Shown here: positions 33,216 through 45,206 of the stretch, piece after piece
Layout of the letters: each line of letters begins with the position of its first letter
How positions within the stretch are numbered: the first letter of the stretch is position 1
Assembly: GCA_019188255.1 (NCBI GenBank)
Contig: JAETXT010000013.1
Coordinates: 1,488,001-1,552,000 of the forward strand
DNA: 64,000 nucleotides
Reading direction: 5' to 3'
Source: Verticillium longisporum
Lineage: Eukaryota > Ascomycota > Sordariomycetes > Glomerellales > Plectosphaerellaceae
Program-made: the position numbers and the translations under genes
The notes under the pieces: generated by a model
Databases searched by the model: none
Seen by the model: the letters and a program-made list of their open reading frames with translations, nothing else
What the model was told of the DNA's origin: nothing

Positions 33216-34151
33216 GTTTTGCGAAGATGTGTGCTTGAGAGTGAGAGAGGGAAGTTGAAGCAAGCGCAGAAGTCTATGTTGATGGAGATGTTTCTATTCA
33301 TGCCAGAGGGCCATGACACATGAGCATCTTATACTCAATTTGACCTCGTTTCTGTGACAGCATTCTGCCCGCTGGCCGCCCCTTACGGGAACCCCGAGTT
33401 CGCTTGTACCATGCAAAAAACATCCGCTTCTCGTAAATCTCACGATAGACCAGCGAAATCTGCCCTGACGCATCGGAATCTTCGGCCTCTCGCTTGTCGT
33501 CAGCTGTGCTCTAGCAGCGTCCACTTGCCCGCGATGCCATTCCCGTGCACTTGGCATTCAATAGCATCTCAGCCCTCGTTTTGTTCCCCCTGTCACCACC
33601 CAACCGCGGGGAGAAAGGCTGCCTCGCAACGTGGACCCCTGGAACAGCACCCCCGACTCCCGAGGAACCCCTGGAGAAACAACCCCAATATGGATCGGCC
33701 TGGACTGGCGGTCGGGACGGGAAGGGCTAAGAGCGGTCGGCCCCTGGAGTCCCGACTCCGCGAATAGCCACGCTACAGAGCCCAGTGTCCTGAATGTGGC
33801 CGTCTACCCAGGGCTTAGCGCACCTTTTGATCAGCTCCTGGGGCGGCGCATCTAGGCTTGGTTCCTGACAGCCTTTGACAGGAGGAGCTTGTGAGACATG
33901 GCTGGGTTCTTCACTGCGCCTAACCTGTCAAAATGGGCGCTTCACGTGTCGAAATATCCACACCGTTGCGATGCTGGGAAATCATCATCCTTGTTCATTC
34001 GTTTCTTCTTCTTTGGTCTGTGGGGTAGCTGAGAAGACAGCCAGTCTTAGCTCGATGCAGGACTCAATAGCATCGGCTACGACAAAACGTGCACGCGCGC
34101 GCACTGGTGGGTGGTACGATGCCGACCTAACCCCTAAAACATCCCATCACC
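33216..34151. other. Intergenic; upstream of the adhesin, 3' of GH43
   Basis: No gene is supported. Between 33631 and 33750 the word CCCCTGGA occurs three times (ACCCCTGGAAC, ACCCCTGGAG, GCCCCTGGAG), resembling the cluster at 9.4 kb. Confidence 0.4.
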
Positions 34152-35708
34152 TCAATTCGGCACAATCAGCTGGTCGACGTCGGGTCCCCACTCGCCAGCA
34201 GAAACAACAACGATGTTGGCGCCCTCCTTGAGCTCGACGTTGACGGCGCTGCTGCCCGTCTCGGTCGAGTGGTGCCTCGTAGAGATGAAGGCAATGGCCT
34301 GAGAAACCCCATTGACCGAAACTTCAGCATGCCGGGGCGCGACGTCGCCGTTCTTGTACTTGATCGTAAGTGTCTTCTCGCCGGCAGAGGCGCCCTGCAC
34401 GTTCTGGAACGTGACCTTGCCGTCCGTGTCGCCGCCAATATACCCCGCGGCCTCACCACCGGTGCATTCGGAGCAGGACACGACCCTCGCGCCGTTGGCC
34501 AGTTCTGCATCCTCGCCTTCGAGGTCCGTCTCGCCAGCGCGAACTGACCAGGTCCCGGTGGAGACGTTGGGCGACCAGCTGTCGTACCAGTCGAGCTTGA
34601 CATCAGTGCCGGAGACTTTCAGGGGAAGCCAGATATAGGTGCTCGCGGCGAGGTTTGATGAAACCCAGCGGTCTCCGATGTAAATGGCATCGCCGTTGCC
34701 AAGCGGCTGGATGTAGCTGACCTGGCTGCGATACGTGTTGGATCCTACAGGTGCAAACTCGGTCCATTCCGACCAGGGACCGGAAAGTGAGGTTGCAAAG
34801 CTATACACCTTGTAAATTGTCAGCACAGTTGTATTACCGGATGAACATGCCAAGACTCACATTGTCATTCGGGTTCCAGCCGGTCAGATGGGAACCAAAG
34901 ATGAAATAGTGTCCGTTCTTCTTGAGCATAGCAGGCGATTCCGCAAAATAGGCCCACTCAAATGTGACTTCAGTCACGTTGAGGTAGTCTTCCGTCAGGG
35001 CAATGATGCGAGTGCCGAACTCACGCTGTCTTGATGTGAGACGTTGCAACAACGCAGGTAAGGGAGCGACTTACGTCCTCAGTGAGCAGGTATCCCTTTC
35101 CATCATCATCTTTGAACAGTCCCATGTCACGGCTCTGGAAGCCAAGAGGTCTGAAGCTGTCGATGTACTCGTACTTTCCGCATACGGTATCGCCAGTCGC
35201 CACTCCAACACGCGCATCCTTGTAGTCGGGGCTGTCGATGTGCAAGTACAGCACGTACTTATTGGTAGCATCGTTGAAGATGACCTTGGGCCGCTCGACG
35301 ATGCGCTGGGGTCCGAGGTCGCCGGCCTCCGTGGTCCGAGAGAGCAGAGCGCCTTCGTACGACCACTCGATCAGATCCTTGGACGAGTAGCAGTTGACAT
35401 TCTGGAAGTAGGTCCCGTCCGTCTTGTCCTCGCCAATCATGTAGTAGGTCCCGTCGACCTCACTGCCACTTGGTTAGTTCCGCCATCAACATGGGAAGGT
35501 CCGGCACGGTGAACAACTGACATTAAGCCATGTCCGTGCGCCTGGACATGCTCTCCGGTATTTGTCTACATGATTTCAGCAAGCTGCGTGGTCATCATAC
35601 TCGATAGACACGTACGGCAGTCCATGTAGCTCCAGGGATAATGTCGAGAGCAGCCTCGACAACTCCCACGGCAAGGGCCGAGATGGCGTATGTCGCGAAT
35701 GACTTCAT
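34152..35708 (-). CDS. Secreted GH43 exo-beta-1,3-galactanase-like enzyme with CBM35-like domain
   Basis: Five exons (35616-35708, 35522-35565, 35075-35462, 34861-35025, 34152-34808) join in frame to 448 residues; all four introns are 49-59 nt with GT-AG ends. Signal peptide MKSFATYAISALAVGVVEA. The catalytic domain (~25-320) is a five-bladed-propeller GH43 of the type that includes fungal exo-beta-1,3-galactanases: EHVQAHGHGLIEVDGTYYMI, then VERPKVIFN, SRDMGLFKDDDG, FAESPAMLKKNGHYFIFG and YRSQVSYI. Glu in ERPK and ESPA and Gln in RSQ correspond to the catalytic positions I recall for Phanerochaete 1,3Gal43A; that mapping is from memory. The last ~115 residues (from ARVVSCSECTGG) look like a CBM35 sugar-binding domain. 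The likely substrate is the beta-1,3-galactan backbone of plant arabinogalactan proteins. A TATAAA lies about 80 nt upstream. Confidence 0.9.
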
Positions 35709-38700
35709 CGTGTATCAAGGACAGCTGAGCGATGGTGCTTGAGTGAGAAGATGCGCAAAGAAACGCGAGCTGGCCGAATCGCTTTTTATAAATTGCCCGG
35801 AACACTTCACTTCGGACCAGAGTCGTACGCAATTTCGAGCTCAGGACTCGACGCGCTCCAATGAGCAAGCCAGTCGGCTGAGGGGACGACACCTCCACGT
35901 GAGGTCATCACCGGAACATGTTGAGGCGGCCGGGGAAGCCGGCACTTGCCAGGAACCCAACATGATGGAGGGGCACCGTCGATCGTGACTCGACTTGGTT
36001 GTTGACCCCTCACCTCCGGTCGTATTCTCCCCAACGGCGCGGGGCCCCATGGGGAAGGCAGCTTCAATTGTGGTTAAAAGCACCGTCCCAAGCTTCTCGG
36101 CTGTTGCGCGGGTTAGGCCGCTACTTGGACCGACTGCCGATGCACGACGACGATCTTTTCGAGAACGCCCATGGGTGTGTTGCTCGGTCCGAGACGGGCC
36201 GAAAGGTGTGTGTAAAAAGGGTGTTGACTGTCACGGTCGAGGCAATTATCACGAACACAACTGAACTATGGTTCTCTCGAATATGAGTCGTCGTGGTGAA
36301 GCCAGAACCTGCAGCATGTCGATTCGCACTGGCGTTGGAAACATTGTTGGGTGGCGTCTTGCTGACAATCCCCTAGCACGTTGAAGCAAAAAGCAAACTG
36401 GTCAATTACTGAGGTAGAAGACCCTCGGCAATCGGCGTTTGGCAAGGTTGCATAAGCAGAGATGGAACGAATGACTTTGGGTTTGGAGCGGCTTGCTTCA
36501 AAGACTCCATGTAGGAAGCATCGACACATCGAGGATCTCGGTCAATCGTCCCGAGATAGTAGACATGTGAAGAACCATGAGCGAAATGACGTAGGGCCTG
36601 AGGCTATTTGGGGGCTTCCCGGACATTCCGCCGGACCAATTAAGTTCACACACCACGTTGGCGCGACTGTCACAAACTGCCGCAATGACGCAGAGGACGT
36701 TGGCGTAAGAGTTCTGAGGAATCGAACGCGTGGGGCATGAAAGCGAAACGGTGACCTTTCAAGACGCAAGTCCGTTGCTGCATGGCGTCGCTAGTTAATC
36801 GAGAGAGAGAGAGCCCAGCGGTTGACGCAGGCTCAGTGAGCTTCAAAATGAGGACATTCGCGGAGGTGTGCGCAACGTGCCAGTCTGACGCCATGATCGG
36901 CAGCGTTCGACAAGGAAGAAGCATGCGTTTGGCACGGCTGGCGCCATCCGGACCACTGCTCAAAACGTTTGAGGCTATGTTGTCATTTGAGCTTCACGGT
37001 GTTGCTAGGGAAGTTTCGTTACTATTCCTTGGAGAACGTCCTTGTCAGATGCCGGGACGAATACTCAGTTTTCCCTTGCAACGATGTCTGGTGGTGGAAT
37101 GTCAATTTGGTTGTTTGGCGATAACGGTTTTCTGGGGCGGCAAATGGAAGCGCGCAGAATGGCAGCGAGAGAATGTCCGTGACGGAGCTAGCCCTGCTGA
37201 ACCTGCAGCATGCAGGGTCGTGTCCCATACCACCACCACCACCACCGTCCTCGACGGGCAAATGATAAGGCTGAGAAGACCATTTTCGGCTCTCTCTCGA
37301 CGCCCGCTGGCCGCAGACACACCACCCTTGAATTGTTGGGATGTGTGGTAGTGAATCGAGCGCCTCGTGTTTGCAGACGCGAGGAAAGTTTCGGCAAAGT
37401 CCATGCATGGACAACAACACGGAGGGTGATTGCGTGGCCAAATGCACATCAGGACACCCTGCTGGCGATCGAAAGGGGGGTCGATAAGCCAGCCTGGCTT
37501 TTGCAGGTGTTTCGCCATCTAAGCAACGACGGCACTTCGGACAGGCACGCATCCCCTCCCCTCTGGCAACGAAGGGGTAGGATGATGGTAAGGAGAAGCG
37601 ATGCGAAGGCCGCGTGTTGTCGCATTGGTTGACCAGTGCATGCGACCGTACCAAGTACAGTTGTCTTCCGAATGGCCCAGATGGACGGACGGGTATGCTA
37701 TTCTTGTGCACAAACAAACATTGATAAGGGAGCTTCGAGCCACCGAAATGACCAAAGGGAGAGGCGAAGGCGCTGAACACGAAGAGGGTCGGTCAGTCCC
37801 TTGGCCTCGGGTGTCCTTGGCGGCCCGCCCTGGCCGGGATACCGTTTTCAGAAATCAAGGTCCGGAAGAGCCGCTGCCTGCCTGCTGGCAGGACGCTGCG
37901 ACGACGACCAATCATCCCACGCTTCACAGGTGCTGGCATGTGAATGCCCCTGGCAGATGACGTGGGGGATCAGCATGTTTTTTTTGTTTGCTTGACCCCT
38001 GGCACACCCGTGGTTCGTTGAGGTTTCACGACATACACGCCTTGGCGCACACCCAACCGCGTGCTCGGGACCTGGCTGGCGTCAGATTGTTCGAGATGAG
38101 GAATCGAAGACATGGCGCTTGAGTCGACACATGTTGGGCGCAGGCGAGATGATTGGGCTCGATGGACAGGCCCAGAGTCAGGGAAGACAGACATGTCGAC
38201 CAGGTAGGTCTATGCTGTTGCTCGGTGGCTTCGGATGACTCGATTGAGCGAACCTGAAGAGGGTCTCTCGAAGGTTGGGGGGCCGCAGGGGCGACTAAGC
38301 GGTGATGAAATGCAGAGATAGCAGGCGTCTCGCGTTCGTGTCGAGTGGTCTAGAACAGACCTCTGGAACCTCGATGGGATGGTCAGCGCATCGCTAGCTT
38401 CTTCAAGGTCTCCATTATTTCGATAGAGACCTTCGGAGGGGGGCCCTGGGGTCGTATGGGTCGAAGGGTTCGAAGAGGTCGATGAGGGGGCAGTTTTGGC
38501 TTGATGCTTGGAAATGGAGGTCTCCAGCAGGGAAGAGGTACTCGATCTCGGTTCAGACACTCCATGCCAACGGATGGGTCACATCACCAAGAAGTGGATG
38601 TCGTCTTGGGGGGGGTCTTGAGGATCTCGTCTGTCCTGAAAACGACGGAACGACGGAACGGGAAACGAAAACGGATTGCGTGACGAGGCTGTCGTTAGCA

Positions 38701-39380
38701 GGAGCAAGTACCTGCCGCACCAGGGCATGGTGCCCTGGTACGGCCAGTGCGTTAGGCTCGACGGCCGTGGAACCGTGCCGCGTTAGTGGGGGGCGCCAGC
38801 CTGCGCTACCCATTGTAACGACTCCAGTTTTATGGCTTTTTTTTTTTCCTGCTTCGCCTTCGGTTCCCGCTTTGCGTTGCGCATCCATCTCAACTGTGAC
38901 GGACTTCGGGAAGCTTTGCTTTGGCGTGGCCCCGCTATGATAAGCACCACCATGTTCAAGCATGCCTTGCGGGCAAAGAGCGGACATGCCTGCCATGCCT
39001 GCCACGCCCGGAGAAGTCATGGCATTGGTCGTCGTTGTCTTGGATGAAGGTCCTTCCTGGCCTTTCGCTTTTCATCAAATGCCCCCTCCATCCCTCCTTC
39101 ATCCGGAACACCAACTCGACTCTCTTGCTCCTCGACATGGTCCACGACACCCCAGTGCGCTGCTTTGCAGTCCCTTGACACACCACCGTTACAGCTCAGT
39201 ACCATTTATCCAGGAGATTCCGCCCAAAGCGTTCCTCAACTATTCGTCCTTATTCCGAGCATCATTCGTCTGAACCGGCTTAGTAAAGCCAGCCTCTTGA
39301 CGAGCTGATCAATCTCTCTCAATCTCTTACTACGCCGGCACGAAGGGTCCCATCGACAGGCAGGCGAGCTGACCATCGCC
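35709..39380. other. Gene-free region of about 3.7 kb
   Basis: No gene is supported on either strand. The longest frame (37022-37780, minus, 252 codons) has no recognisable domain and its composition follows the GC-rich background. Simple repeats occur: a (CCA)n tract near 37230, GA repeats near 36805 and a T-run near 38835. The right part is likely the long promoter and leader of the next gene. Confidence 0.4.
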
Positions 39381-42263
39381 ATGGCCGACCACGCGTACAG
39401 AAGCGACTCGTCGAGCCCAGAGTCTCGAGACCCCTCTCGCTCCCCCGCGCCGGCGACCGCATCCACTCAGACCCACGATGGGTCCGTAATCCCTGAACCA
39501 CCCCGCCCCGAGTACTCGAGGAGCAACTCGGATACCCCAAACAAGAAGGAGAAGAAGAGAGTGGGATTCACAGGTGGAAAGGAGGACCACCGATCCAGCG
39601 TTCTCATCGATGACGGCTATCTCTCTCCTTCGAGCCCAACGCCCGATCCTTTTGCCACACCCAGACCTGAGGACGACCACACAGGAGATGGCCCCGAGCC
39701 AGCCGAGCTGCGAAGAGCCTTAACCCAGATCCTTATCACCGAGTCCGAGAACAACGAACCTGCCGCCCCTGCCATTGCCATCACCGGCCCAGCTCGACCT
39801 CGCCCCGCCATCAAGCGTAACACGAGTTACGATGTACCAGACGAGCGGCAGAAGGCTGATTGGGCGGAGCAGAGAGCCTCGGAGAGACAGCAACGGTCCG
39901 GCGCCGAGGCCCGTCAGCGCGCCGACCGTCTTGCCGTCAGCGTCGAGCGAAGCTACTCCCTTCCTTCTTCGCGACGAGGATCTCTCGACAGGACTGCCGA
40001 GTCACTTGCCGAAGAAGACGAGGAGGCCGACAGTGTTGCGACTGGTCTGGACACGTCCAGGTTTGCCGACGCTGGCGTTGTTCGATCGAGGCCGAGGAAG
40101 AACTCCCATCTGACGGCTGAGAACCTCGTGCGAACCCATACCCAGCGAGGCAGGCGGCGTGATGAAGATGAGATGTTCAGGTTCCGTCCTGAGGAGGGCG
40201 CCGCATCACGCCCCGCGACGCCCACCGAGGAGAAGAACTACGCCCAAGAATACGTTCCCCGCCCTGAGAAGTACCACGGCGGCACCCTCGGATCCTTGTT
40301 GAAGCTTTACAACGACGGCGGCAAGGACAGCGGCGACAACAGCGGTCGTACTACGCCCATGACTGCCACGCCCAACCCCTCGCCGCCAGTCTCTCAACCG
40401 CCGTCGAGGCCGAGCTCAGCACATGGGTCTCCCAGGGAACGATCTCGCCCGAGCAGCGGTTTTTTTGGGTACCACCGGCACCAAGGGTCGAAGTCGTCTC
40501 TTGCCCTCAATGAACTCATGAAGTCGTCCTCCATGTTCATGGCGCCAGGATCAAATGCCATGTCCGGCTCGGTGGCCGAAAAGATCAAGACGGACCCAAT
40601 CCCCGACCGGAAAAAGCGAAAGTCGGGCACGTGGGGAACAGCATCGCCCAAGAACCACAAGTCAAAGGAGAAGAAAAAGCGTGACGAAAAAGTTCGCATC
40701 ACGAAGCATATTGCGCAGATCTTGTCGCGTCACAAGTATCTCGTGAAGCTCTGCCGCGCCCTCATGATGTACGGCGCCCCTACCCATCGGCTGGAGGAGT
40801 ACATGACCATGTCGGCCCGCGTCATGGAGATTGAGGGCCAGTTCCTCTACATCCCTGGCTGCATGATCATCAGCTTCGACGACAGCAGCACTCACACCAC
40901 GGAAGTCAAAATCGTCCGCACCTCTCAGGGTGTCGATCTCGGCAAGCTGAGAGATGTGCACGAGCTGTACAAGGAGGTCGTGCACGACCGCATGGGTGTC
41001 GATGAGGCTACGGTCAAGTTGGACAATATCATGTCTCGCAACCTCAAGTTCAACAACTGGGTTCGCGTCCCCGTGTATGGCCTTGCCAGTGCCTGCGTTG
41101 CGCCCTTTGCGTTCCAGGGTCGCTTCATCGATATGCCCATTGCTTTTCTCCTGGGGTGCATACTGGGCTGGCTGCAGTTGATTGTGGCGCCCAACAACGA
41201 GTTGTACGCCAATGTGTTTGAAATAACGGCAGCCATTATCACGTCGTTCCTCGCCAGAGCCTTTGGTTCCATCAGGGGTGGCGAACTGTTCTGTTTCTCG
41301 GCGCTGGCACAAAGCAGTATCGCCCTCATTCTCCCCGGTTACATGGTTCTTTGCAGCAGTCTCGAGCTGCAGAGTCACAATCTCGTCGCCGGCAGTGTTC
41401 GCATGGTGTACGCTATGATCTACACGCTTTTTCTCGGTTACGGTATCACTATTGGCACGGCCATTTACGGCTTGGTGGACCGCGAACACGCCGTCTCGGA
41501 CACTTTCTGCCACAACCCCCTCGACAGGAAGTGGCATCTGCTTTTCGTACCGGCCTTCACGCTCTGCCTGTGCGTCGTCAACCAGGCCAAGTGGAAGCAG
41601 ACGCCCGTCATGCTGGGTATTTCGCTGGCCGGTTTCGTCGTCAACAGCTACTCGAGCGACTACTTCCAGGGCAACACGCAAATCTCCAACATGCTGGGCG
41701 CCTTGACGGTCGGCATCCTCGCCAACCTGTACTCTCGTCTCGGCCGGCACGTCAACACGGCGTGGTTTGAGCTCGTCGATTGGTTTCAGCTGCGTGTGGC
41801 TCCGCGCTTCCGGAGCTCCAGTCGCCGACACAACGAGCGGCCGGCCGAGTCGTACCAGATGCACGGCCACACGCCTCTGGACGTCGAATCTCGGCCGAGC
41901 TCGCCCAACTCAATCGAGAGAGAAAAGGCCGAGCAAGAGCCGCCTCGTAAGCAGAGGACGGTCGGCTACGGCCTCGCGGCGGCAGCCATGCTCCCGGCCA
42001 TCTTTGTTCAGGTGCCTAGCGGTCTCGCGGCGGGCGGTTCGCTCCTGGCAGGCGTCACGTCAGCGGATCAGATCACCAGCGGCACCAACGGCACGAGCAC
42101 GGGCGGGGCTGGTGGGCAGGAGCTCAACACGTCTGCGTTCAATGTGCTGTTTGCCGTCATTCAGGTTGCCATTGGCATTACTGTTGGGTTGTTCCTCAGT
42201 GCGCTTATTGTGTATCCTCTGGGGAAGAGAGGAGGAGGACGAAGTGGATTGTTGAGTTTTTGA
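39381..42263 (+). CDS. PRM10: PRM10/ThrE-like polytopic membrane protein
   Basis: Single exon, 960 residues. The N-terminal ~420 residues are hydrophilic and low-complexity (Ser/Pro/Arg/Glu). A basic junction KSKEKKKRDEKVRITKHIAQ precedes the conserved cytosolic ThrE_1-type domain (LMMYGAPTHRLEEYMTMSAR, then GCMIISFDDSSTHTTEVKIV). From about residue 560 some ten membrane spans follow, including the second half-domain (ThrE_2-like) at the C-terminus ending LSALIVYPLGKR. A charged loop of ~60 residues (RSSSRRHNERPAESYQMHG...) divides the two membrane blocks. Yeast Prm10 is pheromone-regulated; ThrE proteins of bacteria export threonine/serine. Substrate here is unknown. A 402-codon frame on the opposite strand is a shadow. 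Confidence 0.9.
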   Translation: MADHAYRSDSSSPESRDPSRSPAPATASTQTHDGSVIPEPPRPEYSRSNSDTPNKKEKKRVGFTGGKEDHRSSVLIDDGYLSPSSPTPDPFATPRPEDDHTGDGPEPAELRRALTQILITESENNEPAAPAIAITGPARPRPAIKRNTSYDVPDERQKADWAEQRASERQQRSGAEARQRADRLAVSVERSYSLPSSRRGSLDRTAESLAEEDEEADSVATGLDTSRFADAGVVRSRPRKNSHLTAENLVRTHTQRGRRRDEDEMFRFRPEEGAASRPATPTEEKNYAQEYVPRPEKYHGGTLGSLLKLYNDGGKDSGDNSGRTTPMTATPNPSPPVSQPPSRPSSAHGSPRERSRPSSGFFGYHRHQGSKSSLALNELMKSSSMFMAPGSNAMSGSVAEKIKTDPIPDRKKRKSGTWGTASPKNHKSKEKKKRDEKVRITKHIAQILSRHKYLVKLCRALMMYGAPTHRLEEYMTMSARVMEIEGQFLYIPGCMIISFDDSSTHTTEVKIVRTSQGVDLGKLRDVHELYKEVVHDRMGVDEATVKLDNIMSRNLKFNNWVRVPVYGLASACVAPFAFQGRFIDMPIAFLLGCILGWLQLIVAPNNELYANVFEITAAIITSFLARAFGSIRGGELFCFSALAQSSIALILPGYMVLCSSLELQSHNLVAGSVRMVYAMIYTLFLGYGITIGTAIYGLVDREHAVSDTFCHNPLDRKWHLLFVPAFTLCLCVVNQAKWKQTPVMLGISLAGFVVNSYSSDYFQGNTQISNMLGALTVGILANLYSRLGRHVNTAWFELVDWFQLRVAPRFRSSSRRHNERPAESYQMHGHTPLDVESRPSSPNSIEREKAEQEPPRKQRTVGYGLAAAAMLPAIFVQVPSGLAAGGSLLAGVTSADQITSGTNGTSTGGAGGQELNTSAFNVLFAVIQVAIGITVGLFLSALIVYPLGKRGGGRSGLLSF

Positions 42264-45206
42264 GGGGACTTTGTGAGTGAGTGAGTGAGTTGAGAGGGAA
42301 GAGAGAAGATTGCAAGTCCTTGCAGAGTCTTGCATGTCGTCGGAAGAAAGATTGGCTTCAACGCCATTCTCGGGTCGGAACGGAATCAGCAGACATGAGC
42401 ATAGACTTAGAAGGAGGGTTATCGTCGTCTAGTTCGACATGGTGTGGCATGGCATCAGCATGAGCATCAGTATCATCATTGGCAACGGCATTAGCATTCA
42501 GGAAGGGATACGGAACCTTCCGGACACGGCATTCACCGGAGTTATGGGGTTTGATTCGGAGTAGCGAAGCGTCTGGTATGTATTTGGAATGGGAAACGAA
42601 CACGAGATATTATCTTTCGGCTATTGAACGAATATGCTTTGGTGCGTGATGAACAAAACATGTCATGATTGCACGGAGCACCGCGGACGAGAGTAGGTCG
42701 AGGGTCGAAGCACGGGACAGCACGGAGGCGCCGCGCCGGGACCGCACGGTCGTCAGCACTGGTCTCGCTTGTGTATTTGACGCGCCGTTGAGCTCACGCT
42801 GATGAATTGGATTTTCGGACGAATGATCCCACCACCGGAGCGCCTCCTCTATCCTTGGCATCACGTCCCGTCTCACCAGAGGGAAGGGGGGAAAGCATCC
42901 GGACATGGAGAGCCCCGAGTCAGATCAAGACCTTTACCCTCTACACCTGCAGCAACACAGGTTTACTTCCTCTCCATGTGTGCTAACTCCGTGCTTCTCT
43001 TGTCCCTGATGTCCCCAGAAAAAGCTTGACTGGTCACAACGTGGTACCAGGTGTTACCTGGCCATCTCGAGCGGTGAATTGCCCGCGCGACAAAGAACCG
43101 GTAGGTGGAATGGCCTGACCGAGCGAATGTCGCAACGCAATGCTGGAAAGCTCCGCTTCAGCCTCCATCCCACGCGCTCTCCTCTCCCCCCCACCTTGTC
43201 CCCCGGCTCATTTTCGAAGCGCATGCGAGATGGCTTCTCGAACAATGCTGTCAAATCACGCCGCGAAGAAGCCAGCGGGCGGCGCACTTCTTCGAATTGC
43301 CGTCCCCGGAGGAGTTCAGCCGTGGCGTCTGTTGCGTGCCCGCGGATGCCCACGGGTGTTGTGTCCATGGTCTGGAATCTCATTGACAGCTAGTCGCGGA
43401 AGCGAAGGACAGGCAGGGGGTGGAATGTATTTTTTTTTTCTTCTCTCTTCCTTCTTGGGGCTCCAGCCAAAGCCCGCCCGGACAGAAGTGCGCGCTGTCC
43501 CCACGACGATGCAGGGATCAGTAACTTTCGGCTCTTGCGAGAAGGGGGGTGGGTAGGTTGCGCGTGCGCACGCAAACGCCCTTCCCGCTGTGCCAAGAGT
43601 CTGGGCGATTGCTTGACTTTTGAGCCTCCTTTTCGAAAAGGGAAAACGTCAGACGAGGGGGACACACTTGCGATGCACGTCAGGTCCTGCTTGGGCAGAT
43701 AAACTACCGGCCTTTCCCAGAGACATTTCAGAGTACAGTGACGTGACGTATACGGGGAATGATTGTCACATATTGCTAGCTTCAGGAGGTCGAGAATTAA
43801 GAACGCACAGCCTCCCCCAGAAGAAGCTTATCGGTAAGCTTGTTGTCCTCTGGGGAAAGAGGGAGAGAAACCTGGAGGCGTTCGCTTGGAGTGGCCTACG
43901 GGGCATTTGTGATCCATGGGCTGGGATGCCGGTCTATCCGTGCCAGCGTATTGGCGACGTGACGATCCCCTGCAGGACCGCGGAAGACGGCACACTCGAC
44001 GAGTCATCGGGCTTTTTCGGTCAGCGGTTGTGTCGAACGGGAGGATCCAAGCGGGGGAGGCTCCTGTTAATTTTCGATCATTTGGGGAAAAGAGAGATGC
44101 GGAGAAGAGGGAGGGAGGGGTGAAGCGAGAGAGAGAGAGTCACGGCTCTGAACAAGTGGCCATTCTGTCTTATCGAAATGGGGGGTCGGACAGTTGGTGG
44201 GGGGCTCCTTCAGGAGTTGCTGTGATGTTTTACGAGGTTGCGTTGTATTCGAACAAGTAGCGGTGATGGCGATTTTGGGAAGTTTGGCCTTTTTTTAGGG
44301 TTCGTTTGTTTGGCAAAATGTCGATCTTGGTCTGTTCGCAGTGCTCTCTGTCCCTTGGTGTTTCTTCAACCACTTCTTCAAACCTCGACTTGGACGTCTT
44401 GCTTCTTTCTCTCTGGTCTGTCACATTTCAAATCAGCAAGGATGGAGTGAAGAGGAAATGGAATACGCCACACGCGTCAACCCTGCATAGTCCGTGTCTC
44501 TCATGGCATCACCACCATCAGCGCTACCACCACCACCTAGATCAACAACAACTCCTTTCAAACCCCCCACAGCAGCACCCGATACAACCCATTCCGTCGA
44601 TGCGACGTGAACACTTTTCCCTCACACCATTCCCCACACGGAAGCCCCTTGCCTCCATCGTTTCCCCTCATCACGAATCCCAGTGCCCCCAGCTCCTCCT
44701 CATCTCGTGTGGATCGCCCTCTGTCTTACTCCGCAAGGCTACCACCTAACACGGGGTAGCGGATCATCAGTGTTGTTGGCCCGGTTGGCTGCCATTATTC
44801 TCTCTGCTCTGCACCTGGTCCCGCGTGCATGCAACCACCCAGTCCTGGCTGCAGTGCGGCGTTACACCACGGACTCACTGACCCGTCGCTCGGTCAAGGC
44901 CGGGTACCCCATGGGCCATAGCACGCCGGGGCGTGTAAGACGCGGGGCAGATAAGGTGTCTGATCTTGTTGTATGCGAGGTGGAAATCTCTTACTGATCA
45001 TATTGTCTGAGTGAGTGCCGAAGTATAAAGACGGTGGCTGTCTTCTACCAGATGAACCTCGCTCTTCTTTCGACGTCTTAATCAGCCGTCGATTTACCTT
45101 CCGTCGACACATCCCTTCGATCAACCCCCTTTTTACCATTGTTTTCGTCCTTGTGGTATTCTGCCACCCACAGACACGGCCAGAAGCTCCTTCAACCATC
45201 CGCAAG
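42264..45206. other. Gene-free region of about 2.9 kb
   Basis: Many short frames but none with a recognised product. Pyrimidine-rich tracts (for example 43430-43450) and CAC/CAT repeats (about 44505-44540) are present. The last ~200 nt look like the promoter and leader of the transporter gene. Confidence 0.4.

Noticed and set aside
37022..37780. 252-codon minus-strand frame in the 3.7 kb gap
   Set aside because: No recognised domain and no codon bias beyond background; likely chance in GC-rich DNA upstream of the PRM10-like gene.
40662..41870. 402-codon open frame on the minus strand
   Set aside because: It lies fully inside the conserved PRM10-like gene on the other strand and reads as its GC-rich complement without any domain.
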